Source: Paenibacillus taiwanensis DSM 18679 (GTDB taxonomy: Bacteria > Bacillota > Bacilli > Paenibacillales > Paenibacillaceae). Taken from it: DNA of 64,000 nucleotides. Within the stretch, counting starts at the first letter, position 1, and each line of letters begins with the position of its first letter. The position numbers were made by a program, and so were the translations under genes. The notes under the pieces are model-generated. The model was not told where the DNA came from and made no database searches. It saw only the letters and a program-made list of their open reading frames with translations. The stretch lies in contig NZ_AULE01000023.1 of the NCBI RefSeq assembly GCF_000425125.1, forward strand, positions 434,001 to 498,000. The letters run 5' to 3'. Shown piece after piece: positions 33,458 through 43,684 of the stretch.

Positions 33458-33560
33458 TTATTGCAAAACGAGTCAACGGACAGGTTCTTTTCTGAAGACC
33501 GCACGAGCAAGATGTGGCTATAGACCATAAATGATCTGATTTGCATGAAAGGGGTTAACC

Positions 33561-36062
33561 ATGCTAGGACTTGTAAAGAAAATTTTCGGTGATACCAACG
33601 AACGCGAAGTGAAGCGTTTAATGAAAACAGTAGAGGTTATCAACGGCATGGAGCCGGATTTCGAGAAGCTTTCGGATGAACAGCTTCGCGCCAAGACGGA
33701 TGAATTCCGTGCTCGTCTGGAGAAGGGCGATACGCTGGAACAATTGCTGCCAGAAGCATTTGCGACTGTGCGCGAAACATCAAAGCGTGTGCTTGGAAAG
33801 CGTCATTATGATGTTCAGTTGCTTGGGGGTATGGTGCTTCACGAAGGCAAGATTGCAGAGATGAAGACCGGGGAAGGTAAGACGCTTGTTGGAACCCTGT
33901 CGGTCTATTTAAATGCGCTTGCAGGCAAAGGTGTTCACGTGGTGACAGTCAATGATTATTTGGCGACACGTGACAGTGAAGAGATGGGGCAAATCTACAA
34001 TTTCTTGGGTATGACTGTTGGTCTGAACTTGAATGGCATGGACCCAGACATGAAGCAAGAAGCTTATGCGGCAGACATCACATATGGTACAAACAATGAG
34101 TTTGGTTTTGATTATTTGCGTGACAACATGGTTCTATATAAAGAACAAATGGTACAACGCCCCCTGTCTTATGCAATTATCGATGAAGTGGACTCCATTC
34201 TCGTTGACGAAGCGCGTACGCCGTTAATTATTTCCGGTCAAGCCGCTAAATCAACTGATATGTACTTTTCCGCAGACCGCTTTATTAGCCGTTTGAGCGA
34301 AGAGGACTACACGGTAGACGTGAAGACTCGCCAAGTAGCCTTGTCCGAAGCGGGTGTGGCGAAGGCCGAGAAGGCATTTAACGTAGAGAATTTGTTTGAC
34401 GTTAAGAACGTTACGCTGAACCATCATATTCAGCAAGCTTTGCGTGCGCATATTATTATGCGATTAGACGTAGATTATGTCGTTAATGACGGTGAAGTTG
34501 TAATCGTCGACGAATTTACAGGCCGCATGATGGCTGGCCGTCGTTATAGCGATGGTTTGCATCAGGCCATCGAAGCGAAGGAAGGATTGGAAGTTCAGAA
34601 CGAGAGTATGACTCTCGCAACGATCACTTTCCAGAACTACTTCCGTATGTATCGCAAGCTGGCTGGTATGACCGGTACAGCTAAGACTGAGGAAGAAGAG
34701 TTCAAGAGCATTTATGGTCTTGAAGTGCTGCAAATTCCGACCAACAAGCCGAATCAGCGTAAAGATATGCCGGACGTCGTTTATAAGACGGTAAATGGCA
34801 AGTTCCGCGCTGCGGTCGAAGAGATCGTAGAGCGTCACAAGAACAATCAGCCGATTCTTGTAGGTACAGTATCTATTGAGAATTCAGAGCGCCTTTCGGA
34901 TATGCTGCACAAGAAAGGCATCCAACATAAAGTGCTTAATGCCAAGTTCCACGCGGAGGAAGCAGAAATTATTTCGCGTGCAGGCCAACCAGGCTCCGTC
35001 ACGATCGCTACCAACATGGCGGGCCGTGGTACGGACATTCTGCTTGGAGAAGGCGTGCCTTCAGTAGGTGGTCTTCATATTATCGGTACGGAGCGCCATG
35101 AGAGCCGCCGTATTGATAACCAGCTCCGCGGTCGTGCAGGCCGTCAGGGCGACCCAGGGTCCTCCCAGTTCTATTTATCACTGGAAGATGAATTGATGCG
35201 CCGTTTCGGAGCTGACAACGTGCTGGGCATGATGGAGCGCCTTGGATTTGATGAGGATTCTCCAATCGAATCCAAGCTGATCACACGTGCAGTAGAATCG
35301 GCTCAGAAACGTGTTGAGGGCAACAACTTTGATTTGCGTAAAGTCGTTCTTCAATATGACGACGTGATGAATCAACAGCGCGAGATTATTTATCGCCAGC
35401 GTCGCGAGGTGTTGGAGTCTGATAACATCCGCCAAATCGTTATGGATATGCTGAAGCCTTGTATTGACCGGGTTGTAGATGCTCATTGCAGCGAAGAAGA
35501 AGTGCCAGAGAACTGGGAATATGAAGAGGTTCTTACTTATATGCACCGTCACTTCCTAGAAGAGGGTTCGCTGACAAGAGATGATCTGTGGGGTAAAGAG
35601 CAAGAAGAGCTTAAAGAGTTCTTATTTAACAAAGTAATGGATAAATATATTGAACGCGAGCAAGCGATGGGCGAAGAGCTCGTGCGCGAATTCGAGAAAG
35701 TTATCGTATTGCGTGCTGTAGACTCCAAGTGGATGGATCATATCGATGCGATGGATCACCTTCGCCAAGGTATTCACCTTCGTGCTTACGGTGGTACTGA
35801 TCCGCTGCGTGAATACCAATTCGAAGGATATGAGATGTTTAACAGCATGATCGCATCTATTCAGGAAGAGGTATCCACTTACATCATGAAAGCGCAAGTG
35901 GAACAAAACGTGGAGCGTCAGGCAGTTGTCGAGGAGAGCAAGATGTCGACTAACGCAGAGCCTGCTGTGAAACGTCCGGTGACGAAGGACGACACGATCG
36001 GCCGTAACGATCCTTGTCCATGCGGCAGCGGCAAGAAGTATAAGCAATGCCACGGCAAGTAG
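33561..36062 (+). CDS. secA: Preprotein translocase ATPase SecA
   Basis: SecA drives secretory preproteins through SecYEG using ATP. The 833-residue protein has all expected parts: Walker [11 protein letters not shown] (~105), the [15 protein letters not shown] box (~210), the preprotein cross-linking region, the second nucleotide-binding domain ([20 protein letters not shown]) and a C-terminal SEC-C zinc motif [14 protein letters not shown]. An AAAGGGG RBS precedes the ATG. It probably exports the SLH, VWA-IPT and other secreted proteins encoded here. prfB follows about 190 bp later, as in B. subtilis. Confidence 0.98.
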   Translation: MLGLVKKIFGDTNEREVKRLMKTVEVINGMEPDFEKLSDEQLRAKTDEFRARLEKGDTLEQLLPEAFATVRETSKRVLGKRHYDVQLLGGMVLHEGKIAEMKTGEGKTLVGTLSVYLNALAGKGVHVVTVNDYLATRDSEEMGQIYNFLGMTVGLNLNGMDPDMKQEAYAADITYGTNNEFGFDYLRDNMVLYKEQMVQRPLSYAIIDEVDSILVDEARTPLIISGQAAKSTDMYFSADRFISRLSEEDYTVDVKTRQVALSEAGVAKAEKAFNVENLFDVKNVTLNHHIQQALRAHIIMRLDVDYVVNDGEVVIVDEFTGRMMAGRRYSDGLHQAIEAKEGLEVQNESMTLATITFQNYFRMYRKLAGMTGTAKTEEEEFKSIYGLEVLQIPTNKPNQRKDMPDVVYKTVNGKFRAAVEEIVERHKNNQPILVGTVSIENSERLSDMLHKKGIQHKVLNAKFHAEEAEIISRAGQPGSVTIATNMAGRGTDILLGEGVPSVGGLHIIGTERHESRRIDNQLRGRAGRQGDPGSSQFYLSLEDELMRRFGADNVLGMMERLGFDEDSPIESKLITRAVESAQKRVEGNNFDLRKVVLQYDDVMNQQREIIYRQRREVLESDNIRQIVMDMLKPCIDRVVDAHCSEEEVPENWEYEEVLTYMHRHFLEEGSLTRDDLWGKEQEELKEFLFNKVMDKYIEREQAMGEELVREFEKVIVLRAVDSKWMDHIDAMDHLRQGIHLRAYGGTDPLREYQFEGYEMFNSMIASIQEEVSTYIMKAQVEQNVERQAVVEESKMSTNAEPAVKRPVTKDDTIGRNDPCPCGSGKKYKQCHGK

Positions 36063-36250
36063 TAATTGCGTCCGTACACGTGCTCTAGGCACGTGTCAAC
36101 GCATAGTGCGTGTGCCGTGCATACGATAGAGCAACGGGCGCCCGTATCGGCGCCCGTTGTTCAGTGCTATTCGCCTTTATCCGGTACAGCCAGAGGAATC
36201 GGTCATCTCGGGTAAAGGCTAATCATCATGGATAATAGAGGTGACTGACG

Positions 36251-37367
36251 ATGATCGATGCAAGCGTTCGACATCAGCTGCGTGAGCTCGCAGCTAAATT
36301 ATTAAATCTTAGGGGGTCTCTTTGACTTAGACCTTAAGCTCGAACTCATTGCAGATTTTGAAGTGAAGATGGCTGCGCCGGACTTCTGGGATGATAATGA
36401 GCGTGCTCAGGCGTTCATATCTGAAATGAATGCTGTTAAAGGCAGTGTAGATCAGTATCAAGTTCTGTTTCAAGAGCAAGAAGATATCGAAATGATGATG
36501 GAACTGGCAGAGGAAGAGGACGATGAGAGTCTGGTCAGTGAAATAGAGGAAAGTATTAAGCAATTGTTTGCCAAGGTAGAGAAGTTTGAACTCCAACTGC
36601 TCCTTAGTGAAGAATACGATAAATATAATGCAATTTTGGAGCTGCACCCGGGAGCTGGTGGTACGGAATCTCAAGACTGGGGCCAGATGCTGCTGCGTAT
36701 GTATACACGATGGGCTGAGAAGCGCGGCTTTAAGGTTGAAGTACTTGACTATTTACCAGGTGATGAAGCGGGCATTAAGAGTGTTACCTTATTAATTAAG
36801 GGCTATAACGCCTATGGTTATCTTAAGGCAGAGAAGGGCGTGCACCGCTTAGTGCGCATCTCGCCTTTTGACTCATCTGGCCGCCGGCATACTTCATTTG
36901 TATCTTGTGATGTCGTACCGGAGATTAATGACGACAGCGCTGTTGAGATCAGAACGGAGGACTTGAAGATTGATACGTACCGTGCGAGCGGTGCGGGTGG
37001 TCAGCATATTAATACGACGGATTCCGCCGTCCGGATTACCCATCTCCCAAGTGGAGTAGTTGTGACGTGTCAAACAGAGCGCTCCCAGATCAAAAACCGT
37101 GAACGGGCGATGACGTTGCTTCGATCCAAGCTCGTAGAGAAGAAGATTGAAGAACAAGCCAAGCATTTGGCGGAAATTCGTGGTGAGCAGATGGAAATCG
37201 CATGGGGCAGTCAGATTCGTTCCTACGTATTCCATCCATATAGTATGGTCAAAGACCACCGCACGTCGGTGGAAACCGGCAACGTCGGTGCCGTCATGGA
37301 CGGGGACCTCGATGAGTTCATTGAATCGTACTTAAGATCGCGCATTCAACAACCTGCAGAACAATAA
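36251..37367 (+). CDS. prfB: Peptide chain release factor 2, with programmed +1 frameshift
   Basis: RF2 ends translation at UGA and UAA. The gene is read in two frames. Translation begins at ATG 36251 and runs 24 codons to an in-frame TGA at 36323-36325. The ribosome then shifts +1 and continues from 36324, giving about 371 residues. The shift site is the classical one: AGGGGG (36311-36316) as an internal Shine-Dalgarno, then CTT TGA C. The product has [13 protein letters not shown] (with the RF2-specific SPF stop-recognition tripeptide) and the catalytic GGQ in SGAGGQHIN (~247). The frameshift allows RF2 to control its own synthesis. The first start has only a weak RBS (GAGGTGACTGACG). Confidence 0.96.
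36311..36326 (+). promoter_or_regulatory. prfB programmed +1 frameshift site
   Basis: Internal Shine-Dalgarno AGGGGG, then TCT CTT TGA C. The slippery CTT precedes the in-frame UGA. This is the conserved autoregulatory element of bacterial RF2 genes. Confidence 0.95.
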
Positions 37368-37386
37368 ATATGGGGATTGAATGATG

Positions 37387-37419
37387 AACCTGCGCCGACG
37401 TTGTCGGGGCAGGTTTTTT
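37387..37419 (+). terminator. Rho-independent terminator of prfB
   Basis: AACCTGC..CCGAC pairs with GTCGG..GCAGGTT and is followed by a T-run. Confidence 0.93.
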
Positions 37420-37651
37420 GCTGTACTTGAACGCTGTGCCTGAACAGAGTATGTGCATGCAGGCATTGCGTATACTAAGGGGCAGCTGCGGGAACTTTAC
37501 CCGCGTATCAACAGGAGCACGATCAGCTGACTGCGCAGCCCTTATTTATAGAGGGAGAAAGAGTGACGTGTTCAGATATGTTATTTTGCAAAACTATTTT
37601 CCTAATATATAACCATACTGATGTGAGTGAGAACTGAAAAGGAGAGATTAT

Positions 37652-38545
37652 ATGTCATCCCCATCCCTTACCAAAAAGCCGCGGCGCGGCCCGTTGCTGC
37701 CAGCTAGCCATCCGGCACGAACTGTGCTGGAATATGCCCTCATACTGCTTGGTGCCTTTATTATGGCGATTACGTTTAACATGCTTCAGCTTCCAAACAA
37801 AATTGCTTCCGGGGGGATTTCGGGTCTTTCTATCGTTTTGAAGGACGTGCTGGGCTGGCGACCTGCGATTACCCAATATGCATTTAATATACCGTTATTT
37901 ATACTGGGAGTTGTGCTATTAGGCAAACGATACGGCGTCCGCACATTAGTTGGTTCTATTGCGCTGCCATCCTTTGTATACCTTACGTCTGGCCTTCCTG
38001 CTGGTACGCATAATCCACTGCTTGCTGCTATATTTGGCGGTATCGGTATTGGACTTGGACTTGGCATCGTCTTTCGGGGCAGAGGCTCTACAGGTGGTAA
38101 TGCCATTACCGCTCAATTGATTCATACATTTCTTGGGATTGGCCTTCCATTGGCTGTTGCGATCTGTGATGGCATCGTCATCTTGCTTGCCGGTGTGCTG
38201 TTATCATTTGAAGATGCGATGTATGCCCTAATTGGTTTGTTTGTTATGAGTAAAACATTAGACGTTGTGCAGATCGGATTTGGTTATACAAAAGTCGCCT
38301 TTATTATTACGGAGAAGACGGAGGAGATGTGTGAAGCCGTGCTGAATGATCTGGATCGTGGTCTCACTAAGCTTCATGGTGAAGGTGGATATACGGGCGA
38401 CAGTCGTCTCGTGTTAATGGTCGTAGTTGGGCAAACCGAGATTGTTAAACTTAAAAACATCGTCCGGGCAGTGGACTCTCATGCTTTTGTAATTATTAGT
38501 GATACGAACGAAGTGCTAGGTGAGGGATTCAAAATTCATTCTTAA
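37652..38545 (+). CDS. YitT-family membrane protein (YvjA-like)
   Basis: A 297-residue integral membrane protein. Five or six hydrophobic helices (about residues 25-215, for example ALILLGAFIMAITFNML, YAFNIPLFILGVVLLG, FGGIGIGLGLGIVF) make up the YitT domain. A C-terminal DUF2179 domain follows (~225-292, including AFIITEKTEEMCEAVLNDL and AFVIISDTNEVLGEGF). The function of the family is not established; small-molecule or ion transport has been suggested. AAAGGAGAG precedes the ATG. B. subtilis yvjA is also near prfB, so this is probably the orthologue. Confidence 0.9.
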   Translation: MSSPSLTKKPRRGPLLPASHPARTVLEYALILLGAFIMAITFNMLQLPNKIASGGISGLSIVLKDVLGWRPAITQYAFNIPLFILGVVLLGKRYGVRTLVGSIALPSFVYLTSGLPAGTHNPLLAAIFGGIGIGLGLGIVFRGRGSTGGNAITAQLIHTFLGIGLPLAVAICDGIVILLAGVLLSFEDAMYALIGLFVMSKTLDVVQIGFGYTKVAFIITEKTEEMCEAVLNDLDRGLTKLHGEGGYTGDSRLVLMVVVGQTEIVKLKNIVRAVDSHAFVIISDTNEVLGEGFKIHS

Positions 38546-38750
38546 CGAGTTAACAAGTTGAATATAGACGATATCGGCTATGATGGGCTTGGAGCTTACT
38601 ATTTTGCAACGTTACACCTTTAACATGAACGGCTTCCCACCATCATCTCTCAGCCCTTAAAACGCTGTGTGGGGTGGTACTAACACCGCTTATGCAATTT
38701 GGTTATACAAGCTTATGCATAAAATTATGAATAATGGTAACACACGACGA

Positions 38751-38798
38751 ATATCCGCATTGCTGCTTTTTATAAAGCAGTAGTGCGGATATTTTTTT
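38751..38798 (+). terminator. Rho-independent terminator upstream of the arg operon
   Basis: ATATCCGCA..GCTGCTTT pairs with AAAGCAG..TGCGGATAT, then a T7 tail. It probably ends the YitT-gene transcript, about 200 bp after its stop codon. Confidence 0.92.
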
Positions 38799-38808
38799 AG
38801 TAAAGGTG

Positions 38809-38837
38809 TTGTATTATTATAAATAGAGTCGTATAAT
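38809..38837 (+). promoter_or_regulatory. Promoter of the arg operon
   Basis: TTGTAT (38809-38814), 17-bp spacer, perfect TATAAT (38832-38837). Confidence 0.75.
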
Positions 38838-38855
38838 GATACATATTTATTCATC
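38838..38855 (-). promoter_or_regulatory. ARG box (AhrC/ArgR operator) of the arg operon
   Basis: On the minus strand this reads GATGAATAAATATGTATC and matches 13 of 18 positions of the B. subtilis ARG box as I recall it (CATGAATAAAAATKCAAK). It directly abuts the -10, so binding of AhrC with arginine would block transcription. Confidence 0.65.
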
Positions 38856-38933
38856 AGGTAACGGTTGCCTATAGATGGAGCGGACGTTAGTGGATATTAG
38901 TCTTTTATTTGATCGTGAAGGAGATTAGGTTAC

Positions 38934-39986
38934 ATGTCACAAGCACGTTTAAAGGTTGCTATTGTTGGATCAACCGGGTATGGCGGCGTCGAATTAATAC
39001 GCTTTCTGCTGCATCATCCCTTCGTGGAGATCACGTCTGTCATATCGGCCTCAAGCTCTGGAACGGCTTTAGCAGATGGTTATCCGCATTTGAATCAGAT
39101 CATGTGTAATACGTTGGATGGCGTTGATATAGAACTTATGAGGCAGAAGGCAGATGTTGTCTTTACAGCAACACCTACAGGCGTAAGTGCCAAGCTAGTG
39201 CCCCAACTGCTGCAAGCAGGCCTAAAAGTCATTGACTTGTCGGGCGACTTTCGTCTTAAAAATAGTGCGGATTACGAGAAATGGTATAAGCATGAGGCTG
39301 TAGATGCTGATGCGTTGGAGCAAGCGGTATACGGACTGTGCGAGTGGTACGGTGAAGAGGTCCGCGGCAAATCCTTCATTTCCAATCCAGGCTGTTATGC
39401 AACAGCGGCATTGCTCGGCTTGACACCGGCGCTGCAAGCCAATTGGCTAGAGTCGGATTCGATTATCATCGATGCCAAATCAGGAATATCCGGTGCAGGT
39501 AGAGGCACAAGTCTAACGGTGCACTACTCCGAAATAAATGAGAACTTTAAAGCTTACAAAATAAATTCGCATCAGCATACACCAGAAATCGAGCAGGTGC
39601 TGACGAATATTTACGGCAAGCCTGTAACGGTTACCTTTACACCGCATTTGACACCTATGACACGCGGCATTATGTGTACGATGTATGCCAAGCTGAATGG
39701 TAGATATACGAATTGTGATTTTGTCCAGTTGTATAGTGAACTGTATGAGGGGCGTTCGTTTGTAAGAGTTCGTCCTACTGGCCAGTGGCCTGCAACTAAG
39801 GAAGTGTACGGCTCTAATTTCTGTGACATCGGCTTTGCGGTAGACGAGCGGACACAACGTGTGACGATAGTGTCAGTCATTGATAATGTGGTAAAAGGCG
39901 CAGCTGGTCAAGCGATCCAGAACTTGAACTTGCTGATGGGTTGGAATGAAACGACAGGCTTGTACTTTACTCCAGTATATCCATAA
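38934..39986 (+). CDS. argC: N-acetyl-gamma-glutamyl-phosphate reductase
   Basis: ArgC reduces N-acetylglutamyl-phosphate to the semialdehyde with NADPH, the third step of arginine synthesis. The 350-residue product has the N-terminal dinucleotide-binding fold (VAIVGSTGYGGVELIRFL, ~8-25). The catalytic Cys lies in SNPGCYATAALLGL (~150), and HQHTPEIEQ and TPHLTPMTRGI are also typical. AAGGAGATT precedes the ATG. It is the first gene of the operon, behind a promoter overlapped by an ARG box; argJ follows 52 bp later. Confidence 0.97.
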   Translation: MSQARLKVAIVGSTGYGGVELIRFLLHHPFVEITSVISASSSGTALADGYPHLNQIMCNTLDGVDIELMRQKADVVFTATPTGVSAKLVPQLLQAGLKVIDLSGDFRLKNSADYEKWYKHEAVDADALEQAVYGLCEWYGEEVRGKSFISNPGCYATAALLGLTPALQANWLESDSIIIDAKSGISGAGRGTSLTVHYSEINENFKAYKINSHQHTPEIEQVLTNIYGKPVTVTFTPHLTPMTRGIMCTMYAKLNGRYTNCDFVQLYSELYEGRSFVRVRPTGQWPATKEVYGSNFCDIGFAVDERTQRVTIVSVIDNVVKGAAGQAIQNLNLLMGWNETTGLYFTPVYP

Positions 39987-40038
39987 ATAGCTCATTTTAA
40001 TAGAGTCTGATTTAAAATTGAAAGGCGAGGGATGCCTG

Positions 40039-41319
40039 ATGACGATTCAAACTACAACGTCCAGTTATTTGACTACAGAACTGGAAGAGGATATAGACAG
40101 TTTGCCGTATCAAATTATTGACGGTTCAGTGACCACTCCAGCAGGTTTCCGTGCGGGCGGGCTTCATTGCGGCTTAAAGAAGACGTCTCGTAATGACATT
40201 GGGGCCATCGTCTGTGATGTGCCTGCTGCCGCAGCCGCAGTGTACACGACGAATGCCTTCCAAGCTGCGCCGCTTGGAGTTACTCGCGCAAGCCTGGCTG
40301 AGACAGGCAAGCTGCGTGCAGTCATTGTAAACAGCGGCAATGCCAATGCGTGCACGGGCAAGCAAGGCGAGGCGGATGCTTACCGGATGCGCAGTGCTAT
40401 GGCTGAGCAGATTGGCGTCGATCCTCATTATGTAGCGGTAGCCTCGACAGGGGTAATTGGCGAGAACTTAAAAATGGATTGTGTGGAGACGGGCATTGCC
40501 TCCATTAAGGATCTGTTAACAGCAGCGCGAGACGGAGCTGAACAGTTCAGTCAGGCTATACTGACGACCGATCTCGTCAAGAAGGAAGCTTGCGTTCAAC
40601 TTCGAATAAACGGTGAAGTGGTTACGATTGCTGGCACAGCTAAAGGGTCCGGTATGATTCATCCGAACATGGCAACGATGCTTGGATTTGTGACAACGGA
40701 TGCGAACATCGAGCCCGAAGTGCTGCACAAGCTGCTCAAGCAAACCACTAACGATACATTTAACATGATTACGGTTGACGGAGATACAAGCACTAATGAT
40801 ATGCTGCTCGCTATGGCAAGCGGCTATGCCGCTCATGAAGCGTTAACAGAGCAGCACGAGGCGTGGCCTGCGTTTCAAGCCGCATTTCAATACGTTTGCA
40901 CGGTGCTGGCGAAGGCAATCGCTCGTGACGGAGAAGGGGCGACCAAGCTAATTGAGGTACGGATAAAGGGAGCCGCCTCTGATGACGCGGCAAAGAAAAT
41001 TGCCAAGTCCGTTGTAGGCTCAAGCCTCGTGAAATCTGCTGTATTTGGCGCTGATGCGAACTGGGGACGTGTAATTGCCGCAGTCGGTTATTCAGGTGAG
41101 CAGGTAAGAACGGATGCGGTTGATATTTATTTGGGTTCCATCCCGGTGTTGCTTGAATCTACACCAGTGAAGTTTGATGAAGACGCAGCACTTGAATATT
41201 TAAAGGAGGAAACGATTGTTTTCACTGTTAACCTCCATATGGATGAAGGAAAAGCTACAGCATGGGGCTGTGACCTGACTTACGATTATGTGCGCATTAA
41301 TGCAGCTTATCGGACCTAG
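40039..41319 (+). CDS. argJ: Bifunctional ornithine acetyltransferase / N-acetylglutamate synthase
   Basis: ArgJ moves the acetyl group from N-acetylornithine to glutamate, and in bifunctional forms also acetylates glutamate from acetyl-CoA. This recycles acetyl and explains why no argA or argE is needed here. The 426-residue precursor contains the self-cleavage site in HPNMATMLGFVTTDA, where the Thr becomes the N-terminal nucleophile of the beta chain. KGSGMI and DGDTSTNDMLL are conserved as well. GGCGAGGGATG precedes the ATG at 40039; a TTG at 40018 is in frame but precedes the RBS. Confidence 0.96.
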   Translation: MTIQTTTSSYLTTELEEDIDSLPYQIIDGSVTTPAGFRAGGLHCGLKKTSRNDIGAIVCDVPAAAAAVYTTNAFQAAPLGVTRASLAETGKLRAVIVNSGNANACTGKQGEADAYRMRSAMAEQIGVDPHYVAVASTGVIGENLKMDCVETGIASIKDLLTAARDGAEQFSQAILTTDLVKKEACVQLRINGEVVTIAGTAKGSGMIHPNMATMLGFVTTDANIEPEVLHKLLKQTTNDTFNMITVDGDTSTNDMLLAMASGYAAHEALTEQHEAWPAFQAAFQYVCTVLAKAIARDGEGATKLIEVRIKGAASDDAAKKIAKSVVGSSLVKSAVFGADANWGRVIAAVGYSGEQVRTDAVDIYLGSIPVLLESTPVKFDEDAALEYLKEETIVFTVNLHMDEGKATAWGCDLTYDYVRINAAYRT

Positions 41320-41470
41320 AGCAAAAGCAATTGATATATATAAAGGAGATCGCACAAGTTTGTGGGATTAAACTAAATTCGAATGGATGACGTGTGGAAG
41401 CGAGCGGGGTCTACCCTAGTGAATCCCTTTGTTGAAAAGAAAAGCTTGACTAGAGTAGGAGGAGAACCGG

Positions 41471-42289
41471 ATGAATGCAACACGATTTGTTATGAAATGC
41501 GGTGGGAGCACGTTGGCTGATTTGCCGGACGCTTTTTATGAGCAGTTGCGGGACATACAGCTTGCAGGAACGGTGCCGATTATTGTACACGGCGGCGGGC
41601 CGGCCATTTCGGAGACGCTGCAAAAGCTTGGTATCGAAACGGAGTTCGTCAACGGACTTCGCAAGACAAGCGAAGAAGTGCTGGACGTCGTTGAAATGGT
41701 ACTCGCAGGCGGCATGAATAAACAGATTGTGCGTCGGCTTCATCGTGTCGGTGCCTCTGCTATCGGATTGTCGGGGACGGATGGACAGCTCATTACGGCG
41801 CAGCCTGTGGCTCAAGCGGATGAGATTGGATTTGTCGGAGATGTTGTTGGGATAGATGCCAATTTGATCGAAGGTGTGCTCAACATGGGGTATATGCCTG
41901 TCATCGCTCCGATTGGCATAGATGGAGCGGGTCAGCGTTACAACATTAACGCAGATACGGCGGCAGGCGCAGTAGCAGCTCACTTGGGAGTAGAGCGACT
42001 GCTAGTTATTACAGACGTGCCTGGAATTATGAAGGTTGTAGAGGGAGAGAAGATCGTTCTGCCTGTAGTGTCAACGGAACAGATTGAAGCTATGATTGCA
42101 GGCGGTGACATTTACGGAGGCATGATTCCAAAGGTAAGAGCTGCAATGAAGTGTTTGGACGGTGGTGTAGCGGAGGTTGTGATTGCACAAGGTTCTGAGC
42201 CGAATGTGTTGAAGCGGCTTGCAGCGGGGGAAGCACTTGGTACTCGAATAGTACGCGCAACCGTACATACGGCGAGCTCGCCAAGATGA
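41471..42289 (+). CDS. argB: Acetylglutamate kinase
   Basis: ArgB phosphorylates N-acetylglutamate with ATP, the second step of the pathway and often the feedback-controlled one. The 272-residue protein of the amino-acid-kinase fold shows FVMKCGGSTLAD (phosphate loop), VHGGGPAIS, SGTDGQLI, NINADTAAGAVAAHL and YGGMIPKV. AGTAGGAGGAG precedes the ATG. A 150-bp gap from argJ shows no clear promoter, so read-through from argCJ is likely. Confidence 0.96.
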   Translation: MNATRFVMKCGGSTLADLPDAFYEQLRDIQLAGTVPIIVHGGGPAISETLQKLGIETEFVNGLRKTSEEVLDVVEMVLAGGMNKQIVRRLHRVGASAIGLSGTDGQLITAQPVAQADEIGFVGDVVGIDANLIEGVLNMGYMPVIAPIGIDGAGQRYNINADTAAGAVAAHLGVERLLVITDVPGIMKVVEGEKIVLPVVSTEQIEAMIAGGDIYGGMIPKVRAAMKCLDGGVAEVVIAQGSEPNVLKRLAAGEALGTRIVRATVHTASSPR

Positions 42290-42400
42290 GTTGAAGTGAA
42301 TCCATTTCAAACGCAAGAGCTGATGTACGTGATGTGAGGCTAAAAAGATGTAAGACCGCCAAGTATAGCGATGATAGATGATGAATGGAGATGAATAACA

Positions 42401-43606
42401 ATGTCAACTTCAATAAACGATTCAGCAGCCGAAACAAGTGCGTTGTTTCCGACATATGCCCGTTATCCGATCGCCTTGGTCAAGGGTGAGGGCAGCCGTT
42501 TGTGGGATGACGCTGGAAAATGTTATTTGGACTTTATGAGCGGTTTGGCTGTAACCAATCTTGGGCATGTACCCGCGCAAGTAAAGGCCAAGATCGTAGC
42601 ACAACTGGATACGTTGTGGCATGTATCGAATTTGTTTCATATTCCTCAGCAGGAAGAGGCTGCGGCATTGCTGGTGAAGCATAGCTGTGCGGATGCTGTA
42701 TTTTTTTGCAATAGCGGCGCAGAGGCCAATGAAGCGGCGATCAAGCTAGCTCGTCGTTATCAACAAAACATAGCCGGCACTGGACGATATGAGATTATTA
42801 CGTTTCATCAATCGTTTCATGGTCGGACACTGGCAACGTTGACGGCAACTGGACAGGATAAGGTAAAGGATGGATATGCGCCATTGCCTGAGGGCTTTAA
42901 ATATGCGCCTTTCAATGATATTGAAGCGCTTCGAGACGCAATTAGTGATCAGACAGGGGCTATTATGCTGGAAATTGTCCAAGCGGAGGGCGGAGTTAAC
43001 TTGCTGCAGCCTGAATTTGCAGCAGCGGTTGATGCGCTGTGCAAGGAGCTTGGTCTGCTGCTGATCATTGATGAAGTGCAGACAGGGATGGGGCGGACAG
43101 GAAAGATGTTCGCACACGAGCATTATGGCCTTCAGCCTGACATCTTCACGTTGGCAAAAGGATTGGGTAGCGGCTTCCCTGTAGGTGCAATGCTTGCAAA
43201 GGGATATTTGCGAGATGCCTTTGGACCAGGAAGCCACGCTTCCACCTTTGGTGGCACACCATTGTCGATGTCTGCTGTAATCGGAACGCTCGAAACACAT
43301 ATTAGCGAGCAAATAGCAGCTCGCGTAGCTGATACGGGAACGTATCTGATGGCGCAACTGCACGATAAAATTGGCTCCTTGCCAGTTGTCAAAGAGATTC
43401 GTGGTATGGGGCTGTTGATCGGTATTGAATGCAACATTCCTGTACAAGGGATGTTGGCAGAAGCTCAACAAGCAGGCTTGCTGTTTGTGTCGGCAGGACC
43501 TAACGTCATTCGTCTGCTGCCGAACTTGCTTGTCACCAAAGAAGAGATTGAGGAAGCAATCCGTATACTTCAGCCTATTTTACAGGCAGCTTCGGTGACC
43601 GCATAG
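42401..43606 (+). CDS. argD: Acetylornithine aminotransferase
   Basis: ArgD is the PLP enzyme that converts N-acetylglutamate semialdehyde to N-acetylornithine. The 401-residue class-III aminotransferase has NSGAEANEAAIKLAR, FHGRTLATLTATGQ and IIDEVQTGMGRTGKMFAHEH. The PLP-binding Lys lies in FTLAKGLGSGFPVGAML (~250), and STFGGTPLSM follows. A GATGAATGGAGATG region precedes the ATG, so the RBS is weak. It lies 111 bp after argB. Confidence 0.96.
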   Translation: MSTSINDSAAETSALFPTYARYPIALVKGEGSRLWDDAGKCYLDFMSGLAVTNLGHVPAQVKAKIVAQLDTLWHVSNLFHIPQQEEAAALLVKHSCADAVFFCNSGAEANEAAIKLARRYQQNIAGTGRYEIITFHQSFHGRTLATLTATGQDKVKDGYAPLPEGFKYAPFNDIEALRDAISDQTGAIMLEIVQAEGGVNLLQPEFAAAVDALCKELGLLLIIDEVQTGMGRTGKMFAHEHYGLQPDIFTLAKGLGSGFPVGAMLAKGYLRDAFGPGSHASTFGGTPLSMSAVIGTLETHISEQIAARVADTGTYLMAQLHDKIGSLPVVKEIRGMGLLIGIECNIPVQGMLAEAQQAGLLFVSAGPNVIRLLPNLLVTKEEIEEAIRILQPILQAASVTA

Positions 43607-43684
43607 TCGGATGCAGCAAGCATTCGCCTCCTGAATAGCAGGGCTTTGGCGAGCGAAGCTTCTAACGACTTATTACAGGATTAC

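Larger units (their letters stand above)
33244..33560. other. Intergenic region between hpf and secA
   Basis: It contains the hpf terminator (33343-33374) and a secA promoter candidate (33429-33457). The first 100 bp show no recognisable feature. Confidence 0.5.
38546..38933. other. Regulatory region upstream of argC
   Basis: It holds a stem (ATGATGG 38580-38586 / CCATCAT 38640-38646), a GGTG/CACC hairpin near 38674-38690, an imperfect ARG-box-like motif at 38714-38731, a terminator (38751-38798) and the arg promoter with its ARG box (38809-38855). Confidence 0.55.

Noticed and set aside
38669-38694. T-box-like GGGGTGGTAC...ACCGC motif before argC
   Set aside because: Bases are inserted between the two halves. 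No Stem I, AGTA or specifier loop could be drawn in the ~120 bp upstream, and the terminator starts ~55 nt too far downstream. It more likely forms a small GGTG/CACC hairpin.
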